Origin: Ariolimax columbianus
Lineage: Eukaryota; Mollusca; Gastropoda; Stylommatophora; Arionidae
Direction of reading: 5' to 3'
Length of the DNA stretch: 64,000 nt
Assembly (NCBI GenBank): GCA_036924085.1
Contig: JAVGWX010000008.1
Coordinates: 139,001 to 203,000 of the forward strand
The translations under genes were made by a program, and so were the position numbers. Shown here piece after piece: positions 1 to 11,354 of the stretch. Positions within the stretch are counted from its first letter, which is position 1. Every line of letters starts with the position of its first letter. Below the pieces are notes generated by a model. It searched no databases. It was not told the origin of the DNA and was given only the letters and a program-made list of their open reading frames with translations.

Positions 1-90
1 ACTTTAATTGAAATGACAACAAAGAGTGTTGGTGTTATTGCTGGAATAGTTATGGTCATTTTGGTTGCTACTGGACTCCTTTCTGTCATG
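1..90 (+). CDS. LpR: LDL-receptor-family protein, transmembrane exon (partial)
   Basis: Reading from base 1, the frame gives TLIEMTTKSVGVIAGIVMVI followed by a hydrophobic run ending LLSVM at base 90. A GTAAGA donor follows at 91. The hydrophobic run continues in the same phase (0) into the exon at 5,648, so the membrane helix is built from both exons. The tail of that second exon identifies the family: single-pass lipoprotein or ligand receptors of the LDLR/VLDLR/lipophorin-receptor type, which work at the plasma membrane in endocytosis. The ectodomain (LDL-A, EGF and beta-propeller repeats in known members) would lie upstream of the window. The true exon start is outside the window. The gene symbol is a family-level guess, and orthology cannot be decided from this piece. 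Confidence 0.72.
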
Positions 91-349
91 GTAAGAATTA
101 GAATATGGGGATGTATGCATATTAATTGGGCTTTACTATTGGCTAGTTACATGGCAATGGTTCCCAGAGGGAAAAGAGGGGGTGGGGTGGGGCGGGGGTG
201 GGAGGGTGAGAAGACCCATAGTAAACTTTCAAGAACTCAGGGTTGTTTGTGCATGAAAGTAGCAACTCCATCATGTAAAATGAAATATTTTATGTTTAAT
301 GTGTACACTTGCAAAATTTCACTGATGGAGGTGACTGGGCCTGGTAGGT

Positions 350-1850
350 ACCTCACATATCCTGCTATACAATCAGGGCAAAGACAGGACTGAAATTGTC
401 ACGGGTGTGCGGAACAAGCTGGGGAAACTATCTGAAGGGTGCACCGACTACAGTGCCGAAATCAATCCATCTGAGGCCAAGATTGTATGGTTCTCCCTAA
501 ACAATAGGTTGGTCTCAGATACACTACCAGGGGCCACCTGCATGGGCATCATCATTGAGAGAGGACATGACATGAAATACCTGGGTATCACATTTGACAG
601 AAGTCTCTCTTTCAATAAACATGTTGACAATGTGATTCTGAAAGCAAAGAGGGGTATCAATGCAATCAAAGTCATGACGGCCACAGGCATGCAACAATGG
701 ATTCTCTTCCTGTTGATTCAAGCACTCATTTTGTCTGTCCTGGACTACAGTCGGGTTACTCGCGCTATCGCAGACACAGGTAGATAGATTGGAGAGAATC
801 CAGAACGAGCGCATGAGAGCAGTTCTGGGGTGCATTAGCGATACTTCCATTTCTGCCATGAGATTCCTGCTTGATTTGCCAAGCGTCAAGGTGCGACATC
901 AAGTAGCGCAGGTAAATGTGTACGCCAATGTGCCAACAACGAACACCACCCTTTGCACCAAGACTTGGATACACTCAAAGGCATACGCGTTAAGCGAGGA
1001 AGGCCATGGATGGCAGAGGCAGAAGACTCCCTGATGAGGGTCTATGCATTGGAAGAAGTGGGAAGAGGTAGTGAATAGGTAGAAGTGGACGAGAGCCCCT
1101 TCACAAGGGTGGGGGGGGGGGGTGATACAACTTAGCAGAGAGTGTCGCGAGTGGGGCGGCACTAGGACAGAAGCTTCAATACAGGAGCTGATCCAGCAAC
1201 ACTTAGGACCACAAGACCCATTTCTGAACACAGATGGCTCCACCAGCAGAGATGCACACAAGTGCGGTTGGGGTTTCGTCAGCTACCAAAATGGCAAGGA
1301 GGTGGTGGAGAAATCAATGACCTACTCCACAGTTCCATCGAGTATGAGGATGGAGATTGAGATGGTAACATCAGCCCTGACTTTGTTGGTGACACAACCG
1401 GTGACACACGCAGTGATACTGTCAGACTCGCAGGGCATGCTCTGTTAGATGGAACGGTGCATGCTAAAAAGTGAGTGGTCCTCTCTTCTGAACAACTCTG
1501 GTGTTCAGGGTATCACATGGATCTACTGCCCGGGACATACAGGCGACGAAAGAACGAAAGAGCTGATGCAGTGGCGCGACGCGCGGTGGTGTTTGATGCG
1601 GTGATGCCCAGAGACAGGGTTGAGTTTGTTAGGGCCGTCATGGACAGTCTACAGAATGATGAAGAGACAAAGGGTCGCGAAAATGCATATGTGCAGAGGA
1701 TGATAGATTTGGGAGTGACTAAGGGAGAAGAGAGAATGTGTGTTCTGTCTGGAAAGATCCGAAAATTGCTAAATCAACACCTGACTGTGACTGGGAGTAT
1801 ATATAAGCTTGGCTGGCTGCTTGGATGGAGAATGGAGCACTTATGGGAAT
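350..1850 (+). mobile_element. Group A LINE remnant: RT end plus RNase H
   Basis: Broken frames encode the end of a non-LTR reverse transcriptase (about 405-790, with MKYLGITFDRSLSF and a thumb-like stretch) and then a ribonuclease H domain: TDGS near 1,231, MEIEMV near 1,355, a DSQ acidic motif near 1,426, and a degenerate final motif where NERAD follows at 1,550-1,570. In known I-like LINEs the RNase H degrades the RNA strand during target-primed synthesis. Stops and frameshifts (for example at 787 and 1,447) make it dead. It starts at the same place in the palm as the copy at 32,960, where LLYNQGKD follows a decayed YADD. Endonuclease and RT fingers are absent, so the copy is 5' truncated or fragmented. 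Confidence 0.8.
1111..1122 (+). repeat. Poly-G run
   Basis: An uninterrupted G run inside the group A LINE, which breaks its reading frame. Similar runs occur at 9,355 and 48,219. Confidence 0.8.
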
Positions 1851-1879
1851 GATCCCTGTGTGATGATGTTGGTTCCAAA

Positions 1880-2700
1880 AATCAAGAATGACATTTATAT
1901 TTGCTTTGTAAACTACGAGGTTTTAGACAGAGTCCAACATGAAAAATTAATTAAATGTCTCCAAAAAATATGTCTAGATGGTAAAGACATAAGACTGCTC
2001 AGTAATATGTACTGGGAACAAACTTCTACAGTATAATCAGGAAAGTTATGCTCTCGAAGAATAGATGTAAAAAGAGGAGGAAGACAGGGATATGTATTAT
2101 CCCTTTGACTTTTTAATATCTACACAGAACAAAATTTCAAACATAGTGGAGATGCCAGACTCATCATTGGAGGAGTGGCAATGAATAATCTTAGATATGT
2201 AGATGATACAGTTTTGATGGCAAAAAGAGATTAAGAATTACAGGAGCTTGTGACAACAATATTCAATATAAGTCAAGAATTTGGATAAGACATAAACATA
2301 AAGAAAACAAAGACTATGATACTTGGGAAAAGGGACAAGAAACCATGTATGCAGATAAAAATAAAAGATCAACTATTTGAACAGGTACAGAGTTTCTCCT
2401 AACTAGGTCATATAATAACTGAAGAAGGCAACTGTGAAAAAGAAATAAGAAAGAGAATAGATATGGCCAAGATGGTATTCAGTAACATGCAACACATACT
2501 GACATCCAAACAGATAAATCATAATTTGAAAATGAGAATTGTCAGGTGTTATGTATACTCGTCACTACTTTATGGCACAGAAACATGGACACTGAATAAC
2601 AAGTTTGAAAATAGTTTTGAAGCCATTGAAATGTGGGTATATAGAAGATTAGGTTGCATTTCTTGGAAAGAGAAAAAAACAAATTTGGAGGTATTGAAAA
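1880..2700 (+). mobile_element. LINE reverse transcriptase remnant, RTE-like (5' part)
   Basis: The + strand shows decayed RT motifs in order: a VDRV/VLDRV helix near 1,915, GGRQGYVLS near 2,078, the palm RYVDDTVLMA near 2,195-2,225, NIKKTKTMILGKR near 2,297, and a thumb with YVYSSLLYGTETWTL near 2,551-2,595 and ISWKEKKTN near 2,659. Several stops interrupt it. The frame stops at the target of another LINE (2,701-3,248) and resumes at 3,249. The clade assignment is by recollection of similar RTE-like proteins. Confidence 0.8.
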
Positions 2701-3248
2701 ATAATAATGTTTGCTTAGGCATCTGAGGCCTGTTGCTGTGGTAGGTGACATCCATGACCAACTGCTACAACGTTGTTCCAGGCCTCGTCCAGAGCGAAGG
2801 TGGAGGTTGCTATCTGCTGAAGCCATACTTTGTGGGGATGTTTTTTCTGTACCTCCAGCCAGTCTAGGGAAGATTTTTGACACTGAGAAATTATTTGTGT
2901 AGTATCTTGTGGGCTGGGGTTTCCTGGCCCAGCATACAACATGATCGAACAAAGAAACTCGGTGGAAATCAAGTGATTCTGAAATTTGGCGGTCCATTTT
3001 AGCAGAGACCTCCACATTGCGGATGTCGTCATACTATCGGATGCCCAGAATTTGCCGCTGGTTGCTCACATAGAAGGCCTCCATTCTCAACATGTCATGT
3101 TTGAGTAATGGCCAGGTTTCAGAGTCATAAAGCAGGACTGGGACCACGCAGGACTGGTAGATGCAAATTTTTATTTCATGGGAGATCTTGCCATTATTCC
3201 ACACACATCGGAGGTCATAAACAGCAGATGCAGCTAGCTCGATTCGCC
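2701..3248 (-). mobile_element. 5'-truncated LINE inserted into another LINE
   Basis: Reading the minus strand gives PVLLYDSETWPLLK (about 3,160-3,115), a QRQILGIR stretch and VSAKMDRQIS then HRVSLFDHVV, the end of a LINE RT ORF. The 3' end lies at 2,701 with an ATT-rich tail. The insert is flanked by TTGAAAA at 2,694-2,700 and 3,249-3,255. Removing it rejoins the host LINE frame as EVLKKLGLKIEL. Its own frame has a stop near 3,043, so it is dead. Confidence 0.82.
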
Positions 3249-3529
3249 TTGAAAAAATTGGGGCTGAAAATAGAGTTAATTGCCAAAATCAAGATTAGAC
3301 AGTTAAGTTATTTTGGCCATATAACAAGACGTACCTCCTTGTTGAAGACCATACTAGAGGGTGGGGTGGAAGGCAGTCATTCGTGAGCTAGACGACGTTA
3401 TAAGTGGGTGGATAACATCAGGAGATGGACTGGAAAAAGTCTGTCAGATTGCACCTTTGAAGCAAGAGCTAGTGTGCACTGGATATCCATTTGCAGCTGA
3501 CCATCAATGGAGGGATAACACTTGAACTA
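3249..3529 (+). mobile_element. Continuation and 3' end of the 1,880 LINE
   Basis: The frame reads KLGLKIELIAKIKIRQLSYF, then a GHI, KTILEGG and basic segment with VDNIRRWTG near 3,408. This is the typical C-terminus of RTE-like LINE ORFs. It runs directly into the minisatellite at 3,530. Confidence 0.8.
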
Positions 3530-5305
3530 ACTGAGCTGACCTGGACATACAGTTGATTAAATTGATAATAACTGAGCTGACCTGGACATACAGTTGATTA
3601 AATTGATAATAACTGAACTGACCTGGACATACAGTTGATTAAATTGATAATAACTGAGCTGACCTGGACATACAGTTGATTAAATTGATAATAACTGAGC
3701 TGACCTGGACATACAGTTGATTAAATTGATAATAACTGAGCTGACCTGGACATACAGTTGATTAAATTGATAATAACTGAGCTGACCTGGACCTGATTAA
3801 ATTGATAATAACTGAGCTGACCTGGACATACAGTTGATTAAATTGATAATAACTGAGCTGACCTGGACCTGATTAAATTGATAATAACTGAGCTGACCTG
3901 GACATACAGTTGATTAAATTGATAATAACTGAGCTGACCTGGACCTGATTAAATTGATAATAACTGAGCTGACCTGGACATACAGTTGATTAAATTGATA
4001 ATAACTGAGCTGACCTGGACCTGATTAAATTGATAATAACTGAGCTGACCTGGACCTGATTAAATTGATAATAACTGAGCTGACCTGGACCTGATTAAAT
4101 TGATAATAACTGAGCTGACCTGGACCTGATTAAATTGATAATAACTGAGCTGACCTGGACCTGATTAAATTGATAATAACTGAGCTGACCTGGACCTGAT
4201 TAAATTGATAATAACTGAGCTGACCTGGACCTGATTAAATTGATAATAACTGAGCTGACCTGGACCTGATTAAATTGATAATAACTGAGCTGACCTGGAC
4301 CTGATTAAATTGATAATAACTGAGCTGACCTGGACATACAGTTGATTAAATTGATAATAACTGAGCTGACCTGGACCTGATTAAATTGATAATAACTGAG
4401 CTGACCTGGACCTGATTAAATTGATAATAACTGAGCTGACCTGGACCTGATTAAATTGATAATAACTGAGCTGACCTGGACCTGATTAAATTGATAATAA
4501 CTGAGCTGACCTGGACCTGATTAAATTGATAATAACTGAGCTGACCTGGACCTGATTAAATTGATAATAACTGAGCTGACCTGGACCTGATTAAATTGAT
4601 AATAACTGAGCTGACCTGGACCTGATTAAATTGATAATAACTGAGCTGACCTGGACCTGATTAAATTGATAATAACTGAGCTGACCTGGACCTGATTAAA
4701 TTGATAATAACTGAGCTGACCTGGACCTGATTAAATTGATAATAACTGAGCTGACCTGGACCTGATTAAATTGATAATAACTGAGCTGACCTGGACCTGA
4801 TTAAATTGATAATAACTGAGCTGACCTGGACCTGATTAAATTGATAATAACTGAGCTGACCTGGACCTGATTAAATTGATAATAACTGAGCTGACCTGGA
4901 CCTGATTAAATTGATAATAACTGAGCTGACCTGGACCTGATTAAATTGATAATAACTGAGCTGACCTGGACCTGATTAAATTGATAATAACTGAGCTGAC
5001 CTGGACCTGATTAAATTGATAATAACTGAGCTGACCTGGACCTGATTAAATTGATAATAACTGAGCTGACCTGGACCTGATTAAATTGATAATAACTGAG
5101 CTGACCTGGACCTGATTAAATTGATAATAACTGAGCTGACCTGGACCTGATTAAATTGATAATAACTGAGCTGACCTGGACCTGATTAAATTGATAATAA
5201 CTGAGCTGACCTGGACCTGATTAAATTGATAATAACTGAGCTGACCTGGACCTGATTAAATTGATAATAACTGAGCTGACCTTGACCTGATTAAATTGAT
5301 AATAA
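3530..5305 (+). repeat. Minisatellite with 41-bp and 35-bp units, 49 copies
   Basis: The long unit starts ACTGAGCTGACCTGGACATA. The short unit lacks six bases and has one substitution (GGACCTGATT in place of the ATACAG segment). The order is six long, three short-long pairs, nine short, one long, then 27 short, and the lengths add up exactly. Units are almost identical. The array begins at the 3' end of a LINE and lies in the receptor intron. Confidence 0.95.
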
Positions 5306-5335
5306 ATCTTTGCTGTTCTTTATTTTATGTCAAGG

Positions 5336-5598
5336 AATTATTTTTGTTTGCATTTGCCTTATTTCTATATTCCTCAAGGTGGTGTACGTTTCACTATGTT
5401 TTTATTTTGCGCCTGTCAACCCAGTGCATTCGACTTTGGCATGCATTTTATGACAGGGTGTGCTTCCTCCTGCATTTTTTTAAGGTTTGCTACTTCGGCA
5501 TAAAGGCCGGAGCTGTGATTGGGAAGCGAACCTAGCACCTTCAAGTTGTGAGCACCTTCAAGTTGTGAGCTGTGTCACTTAACCACTAGCCCATACAA
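5336..5598 (-). mobile_element. SINE-A copy, antisense
   Basis: The reverse complement matches the SINE-A pair at 16.5-17.06 kb: CTAGTGGTTAAGTGACAC near its 5' end, then the core with GGAGGAAGCACA and GCGCAAAATAAAAAC, then the AAATAAGGCAAA tail. A 19-bp stretch near the start is duplicated (GCACCTTCAAGTTGTGA). It has diverged more than the other two copies. It lies just upstream of the receptor tail exon. Confidence 0.8.
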
Positions 5599-5647
5599 TC
5601 CCCTATGTCAGAGAATAATGAACATTTTGTACTTTAATTTCTCTTAG

Positions 5648-5785
5648 ATAATCTTCATGCTGTTGAGAAGACACAAGTCAAGGAATGTAAAGTCAATGAA
5701 CTTTGATAACCCAGTCTATTGTAAAACAACAATAGAAGATCAATTGATATTGGATAAAAATGGATCAAGATCAAGTCATCCACAG
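5648..5785 (+). CDS. LpR: LDL-receptor-family protein, end of TM helix and cytoplasmic tail exon
   Basis: The acceptor TTCTCTTAG ends at 5,647. The 46 codons begin IIFMLLRRHK, the end of the helix plus a basic stop-transfer, and continue through SMNFDNPVY (residues 16-24; NPVY codons at 5,708-5,719). In known LDLR, VLDLR and lipophorin receptors, FDNPVY followed by KTT is the clathrin-adaptor and PTB-domain binding endocytosis motif; here it reads FDNPVYCKTT. The chosen exon end is a GTGAAT donor at 5,786, phase 0. If that donor is not used, the frame stays open to a stop at 5,849-5,851 and the protein ends TTSELV. A further GT at 5,846 (GTATGA) is also possible. No conserved terminal exon was recognised downstream, so the last exon may lie beyond the window. 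Confidence 0.85.
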
Positions 5786-6059
5786 GTGAATTATCAAATG
5801 TCTGGTTTTAAGAGCAAAAGAAAAATGCTTACCACATCTGAGCTGGTATGAAAATAATATTCTTCATTTTTTTGTAAAACCATTGAAAAAATATTAGTTG
5901 CACTTTTGGTAAATTTGATATCACTATAGACTTCAATATACAACAGTAGCCAAGAACTTAACATAAGGAGTCTGAAGTTATGATTCTTTAGATGATTCCT
6001 TAGATCTTTGTCTTTATTCAACCAGTTTTAATAGAAGAACCACACCAGTTTTGAACATG

Positions 6060-7310
6060 AAAGATGAAAGCCATAATTCCTGCAGCTTTCCCATTTTGTA
6101 ATAGTTTGATGAGTGTTTGAATGATCTCTTGTTCTGTTGGTAGATTTAAATGGACTTTTAGGACTTCCTTTGCTGGTTATATGTCAGTCTTGGATATTGG
6201 TAGATTTATTTTCAGTTTTATTTTTTTTACAGTAATTACAGATGTGATTTGCTGTTTCTCTCCACAGCAGATGTTCAGGCATGTTGTGATCCTGTTTTAA
6301 TTCCTTGATAATCTCCAGTTATATTGTATAGCGTCTTTAGGTCACATTGTTTTGCAGCCTCTTCAGCCTCCTCAGTCATTTCATATGTGTGTTCTCTTAT
6401 CTTGTCTAGCACTCTTTTCACTGTCCATCACATCCTAAAAACAGTGTCTTCTATTTTGAAGCAAATCAAAGAATTCACATTTGGTATTTTCATTATTTGG
6501 TGGTGCATAGCACAATACTGTTGGCAAATAATTTACTTTTTCAGAAATGGGATTAATAATTTACTTACACATTGCTTACTTGGCACATTGCTGTTGGTGA
6601 ATATTTTTTTGATGAAGTCATACTGAATTTTGTTGTCAGAAAATCTGGAAGAAAAAAGGTAATTTAATTTAAACTCGCATGTATTTTGTGTGTCACTTTT
6701 GAATATATAATACCTTAGTTTACACATGTTTTTTATGTGTTGGTCTAAAGTGCCTTTCTCTTGCATTTTTAATTCATTGCATTTAGTGGTGACATTTTGA
6801 ACAGATTCCACTCATTTGTTGTATTTGTCAGCTGCTGTTGGTAATATTTCAAAAATGCCCTTCGTATCACATTGTATGGCTCTATATGCCTCATCGCCTA
6901 GTTTTTTGCCATATTTGTAATATAAAGCTGCCTTGTGGTTTGTGTCTTTTGGGAACATAGTTTATGTGGTTAATACTACTGGCCGATGGTCAGTGTCCAT
7001 GACGATGTTGTGGATCACTTTTGAATCAGTTATTTCTGGTCGTTGTCTCTGTTTTATTGGTGCATTGTCTATGTTGTCTGTGATAATCAGCCCATGTTCA
7101 AGACAGGTTGAAAAGTTCTCTGCAGTGCAATTTAATTTCATTATAATTTTCCTCTCCCCCTAATAGTCCCATTATTTCTATCCTTGTATTTTTCATAAAT
7201 GTGATTATATCTGCTCCCTTTTCACTCAAGCGACTAGCATTTAGTGTTGGTGTACTGGTAGTGTGCTTCTGTCCTTGTCGTCAAATCCAGCCCCACCATA
7301 CTCTATAGCT
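6060..7310 (-). mobile_element. Decayed LINE, endonuclease to RT fingers, antisense
   Basis: On the minus strand the region near 7,260-7,180 gives TLNASRLSEKGADIITFMKN, which resembles the start of an APE-type LINE endonuclease. Near 7,010-6,975 comes DTDHRPVV, matching the SDHR catalytic motif. Downstream lie only weak linker similarities. Many stops. 5,860-6,060 holds nothing recognised. Confidence 0.6.
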
Positions 7311-7539
7311 CTTTTGTTGTGAAACTATTTAGCAACGTTACACACTGCTGGTTTACAAGTCCAGTTGCAGCGGCCAGATTTTCAAGTCAGTTCACTCAGG
7401 GATGCAATTGTGTAATTTCCCTCACTATCCCACACTAACTGAACCATATTGTACACATTTTGTAAACTGTAACCACACTTCTATAGCAATATTTCCTGGA
7501 ATATTCATAAAAACACACATTTTGGACACAGTCCTTATA

Positions 7540-8140
7540 GGATGTGCCATCATATTGGCCACCAAAAGTGAAACAGCATGATAAAATAATGAGGTTAAAG
7601 AAGCAATACAAGCAAAGAAGAAATGATACAAAGCATGGCTCAGATCAAAGACACTAGAGGATTATGAAACATACCAGCATGCAAGAAAGCATTTGCAAAA
7701 ACATAATAAATCTAAAACCAACTCATGGAATACGTACGGATGTGTCTCAAGAGTGTCAATATAATTAGAGTAAGAGATGAGAGCTAAACCTCACTACAAT
7801 TATAAACGAAATTGGAGAACATGGAACATCGATTTTCAAACCAAACAAAAGGAAGATACAATGGGGGGAGTATTTCCTGGAACTCCTAAACCAAACAGGT
7901 ATGCAATGACACTCAGTATATACGAATCCAAACAAAGATAAGGCATAGCCAGCAATACTAATCCTGGAGGTCAATGAGGTCTTGAAGAAAAAGTCAATTC
8001 ATAAAGCCACCAGCTTGGACTGAATAACATGCAAAGCGATAAAAGTATGTGCAAGCGTAGGAGTAAAATAGTTACATAGAATATAAACAGCAGAATTGGA
8101 GCAAACAAAATTCTCAGATGACTGACAGAAGGATAATAGT
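7540..8140 (+). mobile_element. LINE endonuclease-RT linker fragment
   Basis: The + strand encodes NEVKEAIQAKKK and KAWLRSKTLEDYETYQHARK near 7,590-7,670, then a decayed GPDGI-like region (EVLKKKSIHKATSLD) near 7,975. This matches the alpha-helical linker and RT entry of LINE ORFs. Stops are frequent. Group unassigned. Confidence 0.55.
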
Positions 8141-8154
8141 AACAGCTGCCATCA

Positions 8155-8672
8155 TTGCCGATGAGGACCACCGACATCCTCCTTGTCACTGCTTATCCTG
8201 ATGGGTATAGGTGTGCATGTGGCTGTACGAAAACATCTTTTGCATGACGGGCACACGAGGTCTGTAGAACGGGTTGGTGTTCCCATTTTTTGTGATTTTT
8301 GGGTCTCGAGTCTGCTCTGGAACTTCACAACATGGTGGTCTTCGCTGGTAGCTACACCCGCATTGACTGCACTTCCCCAGTTAGATCTGTTTTGCGCAAG
8401 ACTTTCCAGGTGATGACATCTATCTGGCAAATTTTCAGTGAATCCTTCAGACTGTCTTTGAAATGTATCTTTGGGTGGCCTCTCTCACTCCATCCATCCC
8501 TCAGCTCGCCATAGAGGAGCCTCTTTAGGAGCCGTTCGTCTGACATTTGAACCCATCCGGACCATCTAGCAGTGCATGTATGCTGGGCATGTCAGCTCTC
8601 GAGAGAACCTCAATGTCAGTGACATGATCTTGCCATCAGATGTGGAGTATTTGCCTCAGGCAACCTGTGTGG
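8155..8672 (-). mobile_element. Group C LINE 3' end with CxxC finger, antisense
   Basis: Minus-strand frames give QILHI then VTDIEVLSRADMPSIHALLD near 8,655-8,575, RLLKRLLYGELRDGWSERGH near 8,535, a VITWKVLRKTDL segment, and finally CPSCKRCFRT near 8,240. In this LINE type the ORF ends with an RLLYGEL stretch and a C2H2-like motif. The same PSIHALLD motif occurs in the group C copy at 22.2 kb. Frameshifts break it. Confidence 0.8.
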
Positions 8673-8879
8673 AACCTGTGTTTAAAACATACAAGGAGAG
8701 TTCAAGTCAAACCGAGGATTTTTTTGTAAGGTCAAAGCAGTCAAAATGCCATCTTCACCATGCCTGGTCCTAAGCTCTGATGAAAAAGGAGGAAGGTTGA
8801 GCGTGGGGCCAGCTATCCCTCCTCGTCAAAAAACAATTGCTACAAAAATGACAACTAAAACAAACCAGACAGCACAGAT

Positions 8880-9935
8880 TGTAAAAGAGAGGGAGCGATA
8901 TGGCTGAGTGAGACTAGATGGACTCAGTCAGGAAAGGTACTATTGGCAACAGGGAAGACTGTGATATACTCAGAACATGAGGAATAGAAAAAAGTACCAC
9001 ACTCAGAGAGAGTGGCCCTAAGGCTATCAGCGGAGGCCCAAAGTGCGGTCATAGAGTGGAGAGCAGCCTGATCATGACTGTTGATGGCTACATTTAGAAC
9101 AAAGAACAAGAAGGTTAAGCTAAATATAATTCTGGGCTATGCCCCAACAAATGAAAAAGAAGACACAGTTAAAGAGAGCGGTTTGCAGATTTTTGTGTAG
9201 AAAACAAATTGGTCATAGGAGGAAGGATGTTTGCACACAGAGCCATTCGTAAGGCAACATGGCTATCCCCAGACCAGATAACGAAGAATTAGATTGACCA
9301 TATCTGTGTAAACTACAAATTTAGATGATCATTATTAGAGGTCAGGGTCTACTGGGGGGGGGGGGGGGGGGGGGCGCAGATGTGGCCTCAGACTACTTTT
9401 TAGTGATTGCAAAGGTACAGCGGAAGTTTATAAGAATAAACAGAACGAAACAAGTCAGCAGTATTGTGCTGCGTATAATACCTGAAAGAAGATGATAAGA
9501 AAAACGAGTTCCGTATAGCACTCAGTAATAAATATCAAGCACTGGAGCAGCTAGATGAAGGGGGCAGCATTGAGGAGAAATGGGAACAAGTACAAAGTAC
9601 ATGAAAAACTGCATGCGAGGAAGTGCTAGGAATGAAGAAATGGCAGCATAAAGAATGGATGACAGCAGAAACAATCACTTAGATCGAGAAGAGGTGAAAT
9701 AAGAAAATGGTCTTACTAAATAGTAGAACGAGAGCTGCAAAAAGCACAGCACAGAAAGAGTATGTAGAGAGCAGCAAGGAGGTTAAAAATAGCATCAAGG
9801 TGGACAAAAGACGTTACATCGATGGTCTGGCTGAGGAAACAGAAGAGGCTGCAGGAAAGGGAAATATGAAAGGTCTATATGAGGCTACCAAGTCTATTCG
9901 AGATCAAATCCGCAGCGCAGAGATTATAGATTGAA
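8880..9935 (+). mobile_element. LINE endonuclease and linker remnant
   Basis: Across shifted frames: TRWTQSGKVLLATGKTVIYS near 8,915, NIILGYAPTNEKEDT near 9,130-9,160, then, after a poly-G run, GADVASDYFLVIAKVQRKF near 9,373-9,430, the GADVxSDH region of an APE endonuclease with the His replaced by Tyr. Further on are KEWMTAETIT and a lysine-rich linker to 9,935. It is dead. Confidence 0.75.
9355..9374 (+). repeat. Poly-G tract
   Basis: About 20 consecutive G inside the LINE endonuclease, just before its GADVASD motif. It shifts the reading frame and may be imprecise in length because of sequencing. Confidence 0.9.
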
Positions 9936-9959
9936 CTTCCTTCACTTATATCATAGATG

Positions 9960-10140
9960 TCGTGGTCAGATGTGCTGATCATGTGGTTTGCATGCCAGAT
10001 AACAGATGGACATGTAGAGTGATGTCGTGGTGGTTCTACAAATTAAGACGCCCTTGCGGACAACCGATGCTGAGATGGACAGAGGGCCTGAAGGAAGCCC
10101 TGAGCCCAACATGGTACACCAAGGCAAAAGAGTGAAATGA
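9960..10140 (+). mobile_element. LINE 3' end fragment
   Basis: The frame reads ADHVVCMPDNRWTCRVMSWW then RRPCGQPMLRW and WYTKAKE, the usual basic C-terminus of a LINE ORF (GHVxRMPDNRW...RRPRGRPxxRW). A stop follows near 10,134. It is a different family from the endonuclease piece just upstream or a rearranged end of it. Confidence 0.6.
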
Positions 10141-10249
10141 GCTTACTCAACATTTGGCTATCTGGCATCAGACACACATGCCTGATTGAATACCAGAATT
10201 AAGAGATTGAGAGAGCAGTGTGTGTTATAGATTCTTACTGTCTGACAAC

Positions 10250-11350
10250 GTAAGGTTAAGTCCACTCCTATGGTATCGTCTTCTCCGTTGTTTCCATCGA
10301 GATCACTTTTGAAGGAATTGACAGTTTATAGAGGATAAGTATGCCTCCTTTATGTCTGTCTCTATCCAATCTATGGGTTTTGTATCCTTTTATGCAGAAT
10401 CTGCAGCATTCCATTGCAAAATTCTGCAGGGTTTGGGTGACTTATGTGTCACTGTTGTCCATGATGGTAGAGACATGTCTTTGTGTGTGTACGATTACAT
10501 AACAGAATCTTTCTGTGTCCTTGATAATCCTTTGGTGAGATTCGTAGAGTTGTGATTTGCAGCAGCAAGCAGTTATATATACACCTTTTGGTTCAACACT
10601 TCTATTTTCAGCAAGCATTTCTTTTAGGTTTACAGGCCCCTACCATTTCATTTAGGTTTACATTTTTAAGTAAGATGGCCGAGCCTTAGTGGCTGCACTC
10701 TCCACTCGCTCGGGTTTTAGTTAGTTTTCCTATGTTTGGTGGTTCCTGTTTGGATTATATTTCACAACTCCTTCACCAGGTGCTATCCAGGACTTTATTC
10801 TGTAGAATTGATGTGCTTCTGATTGGTTATCTTGTTTGTTATGCTGTATTTCGCTGCATTTCATGCCTAGCTTAAGCCGTGGGAGACCAATCCATGACGG
10901 TGTTCAAATATTCCGCTTAACTGCACACCAGAATTCAGTCCAGATTATCACTACTAAAGGAACTTTCTGCTCGGACTGAAGCCGACTTCCTTCTGCCCAC
11001 CCCTCTCTTCACCGGAGGTTACACGATACCTCTCCTAACCTCGTATTCTCAGCACAGCAAGGGTCATGCTGACCAAAAGGTGGACACAATCAGAAACCTC
11101 GGCGGCTGGACACGTAAAAACAAGGAGTTTGACACGGACAGACACGGAAAGCCTGACACAAACATTGGTCTAACACACTCCTCGAAGCCCTCATCCCAAG
11201 GCTGTGGAGTACACAGCTCCACCTGGGGAGTCTGTAGGGATTTCGATTGACACGCTATGCATGAACACAGCCTCAGCAGTTGGACATGGTAGTGATTTGA
11301 TCGACGCAACGGGCCTTTGATGCCTACGTGAACATTATTATTATTATTAC
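10250..11350. other. No recognised gene
   Basis: I see no convincing coding or element structure. The frames on both strands are short, and a TTATTA run sits near 11,337-11,350. Confidence 0.5.
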
Positions 11351-11354
11351 TTCT

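Larger units (their letters stand above)
91..5647 (+). other. Intron of the LDL-receptor-family gene
   Basis: GTAAGA donor at 91 and a TTCTCTTAG acceptor ending at 5,647. The flanking exons are both in phase 0 and join into one hydrophobic helix. The intron carries a group A LINE, a second LINE with a third LINE inserted in it, a 1.8 kb minisatellite and an antisense SINE. The first 250 bases past the donor hold only a G-rich stretch near 178-208. Confidence 0.75.

Noticed and set aside
3530..5305. Regular repeats as a CRISPR array
   Set aside because: Units are contiguous with no unique spacers, the host is an animal and no cas-like gene is present. The same applies to all other arrays.
1111..9374. 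Poly-G runs as G-quadruplex regulators
   Set aside because: They lie inside dead LINEs, are homopolymers and may be imprecise in length. No regulatory context is visible.
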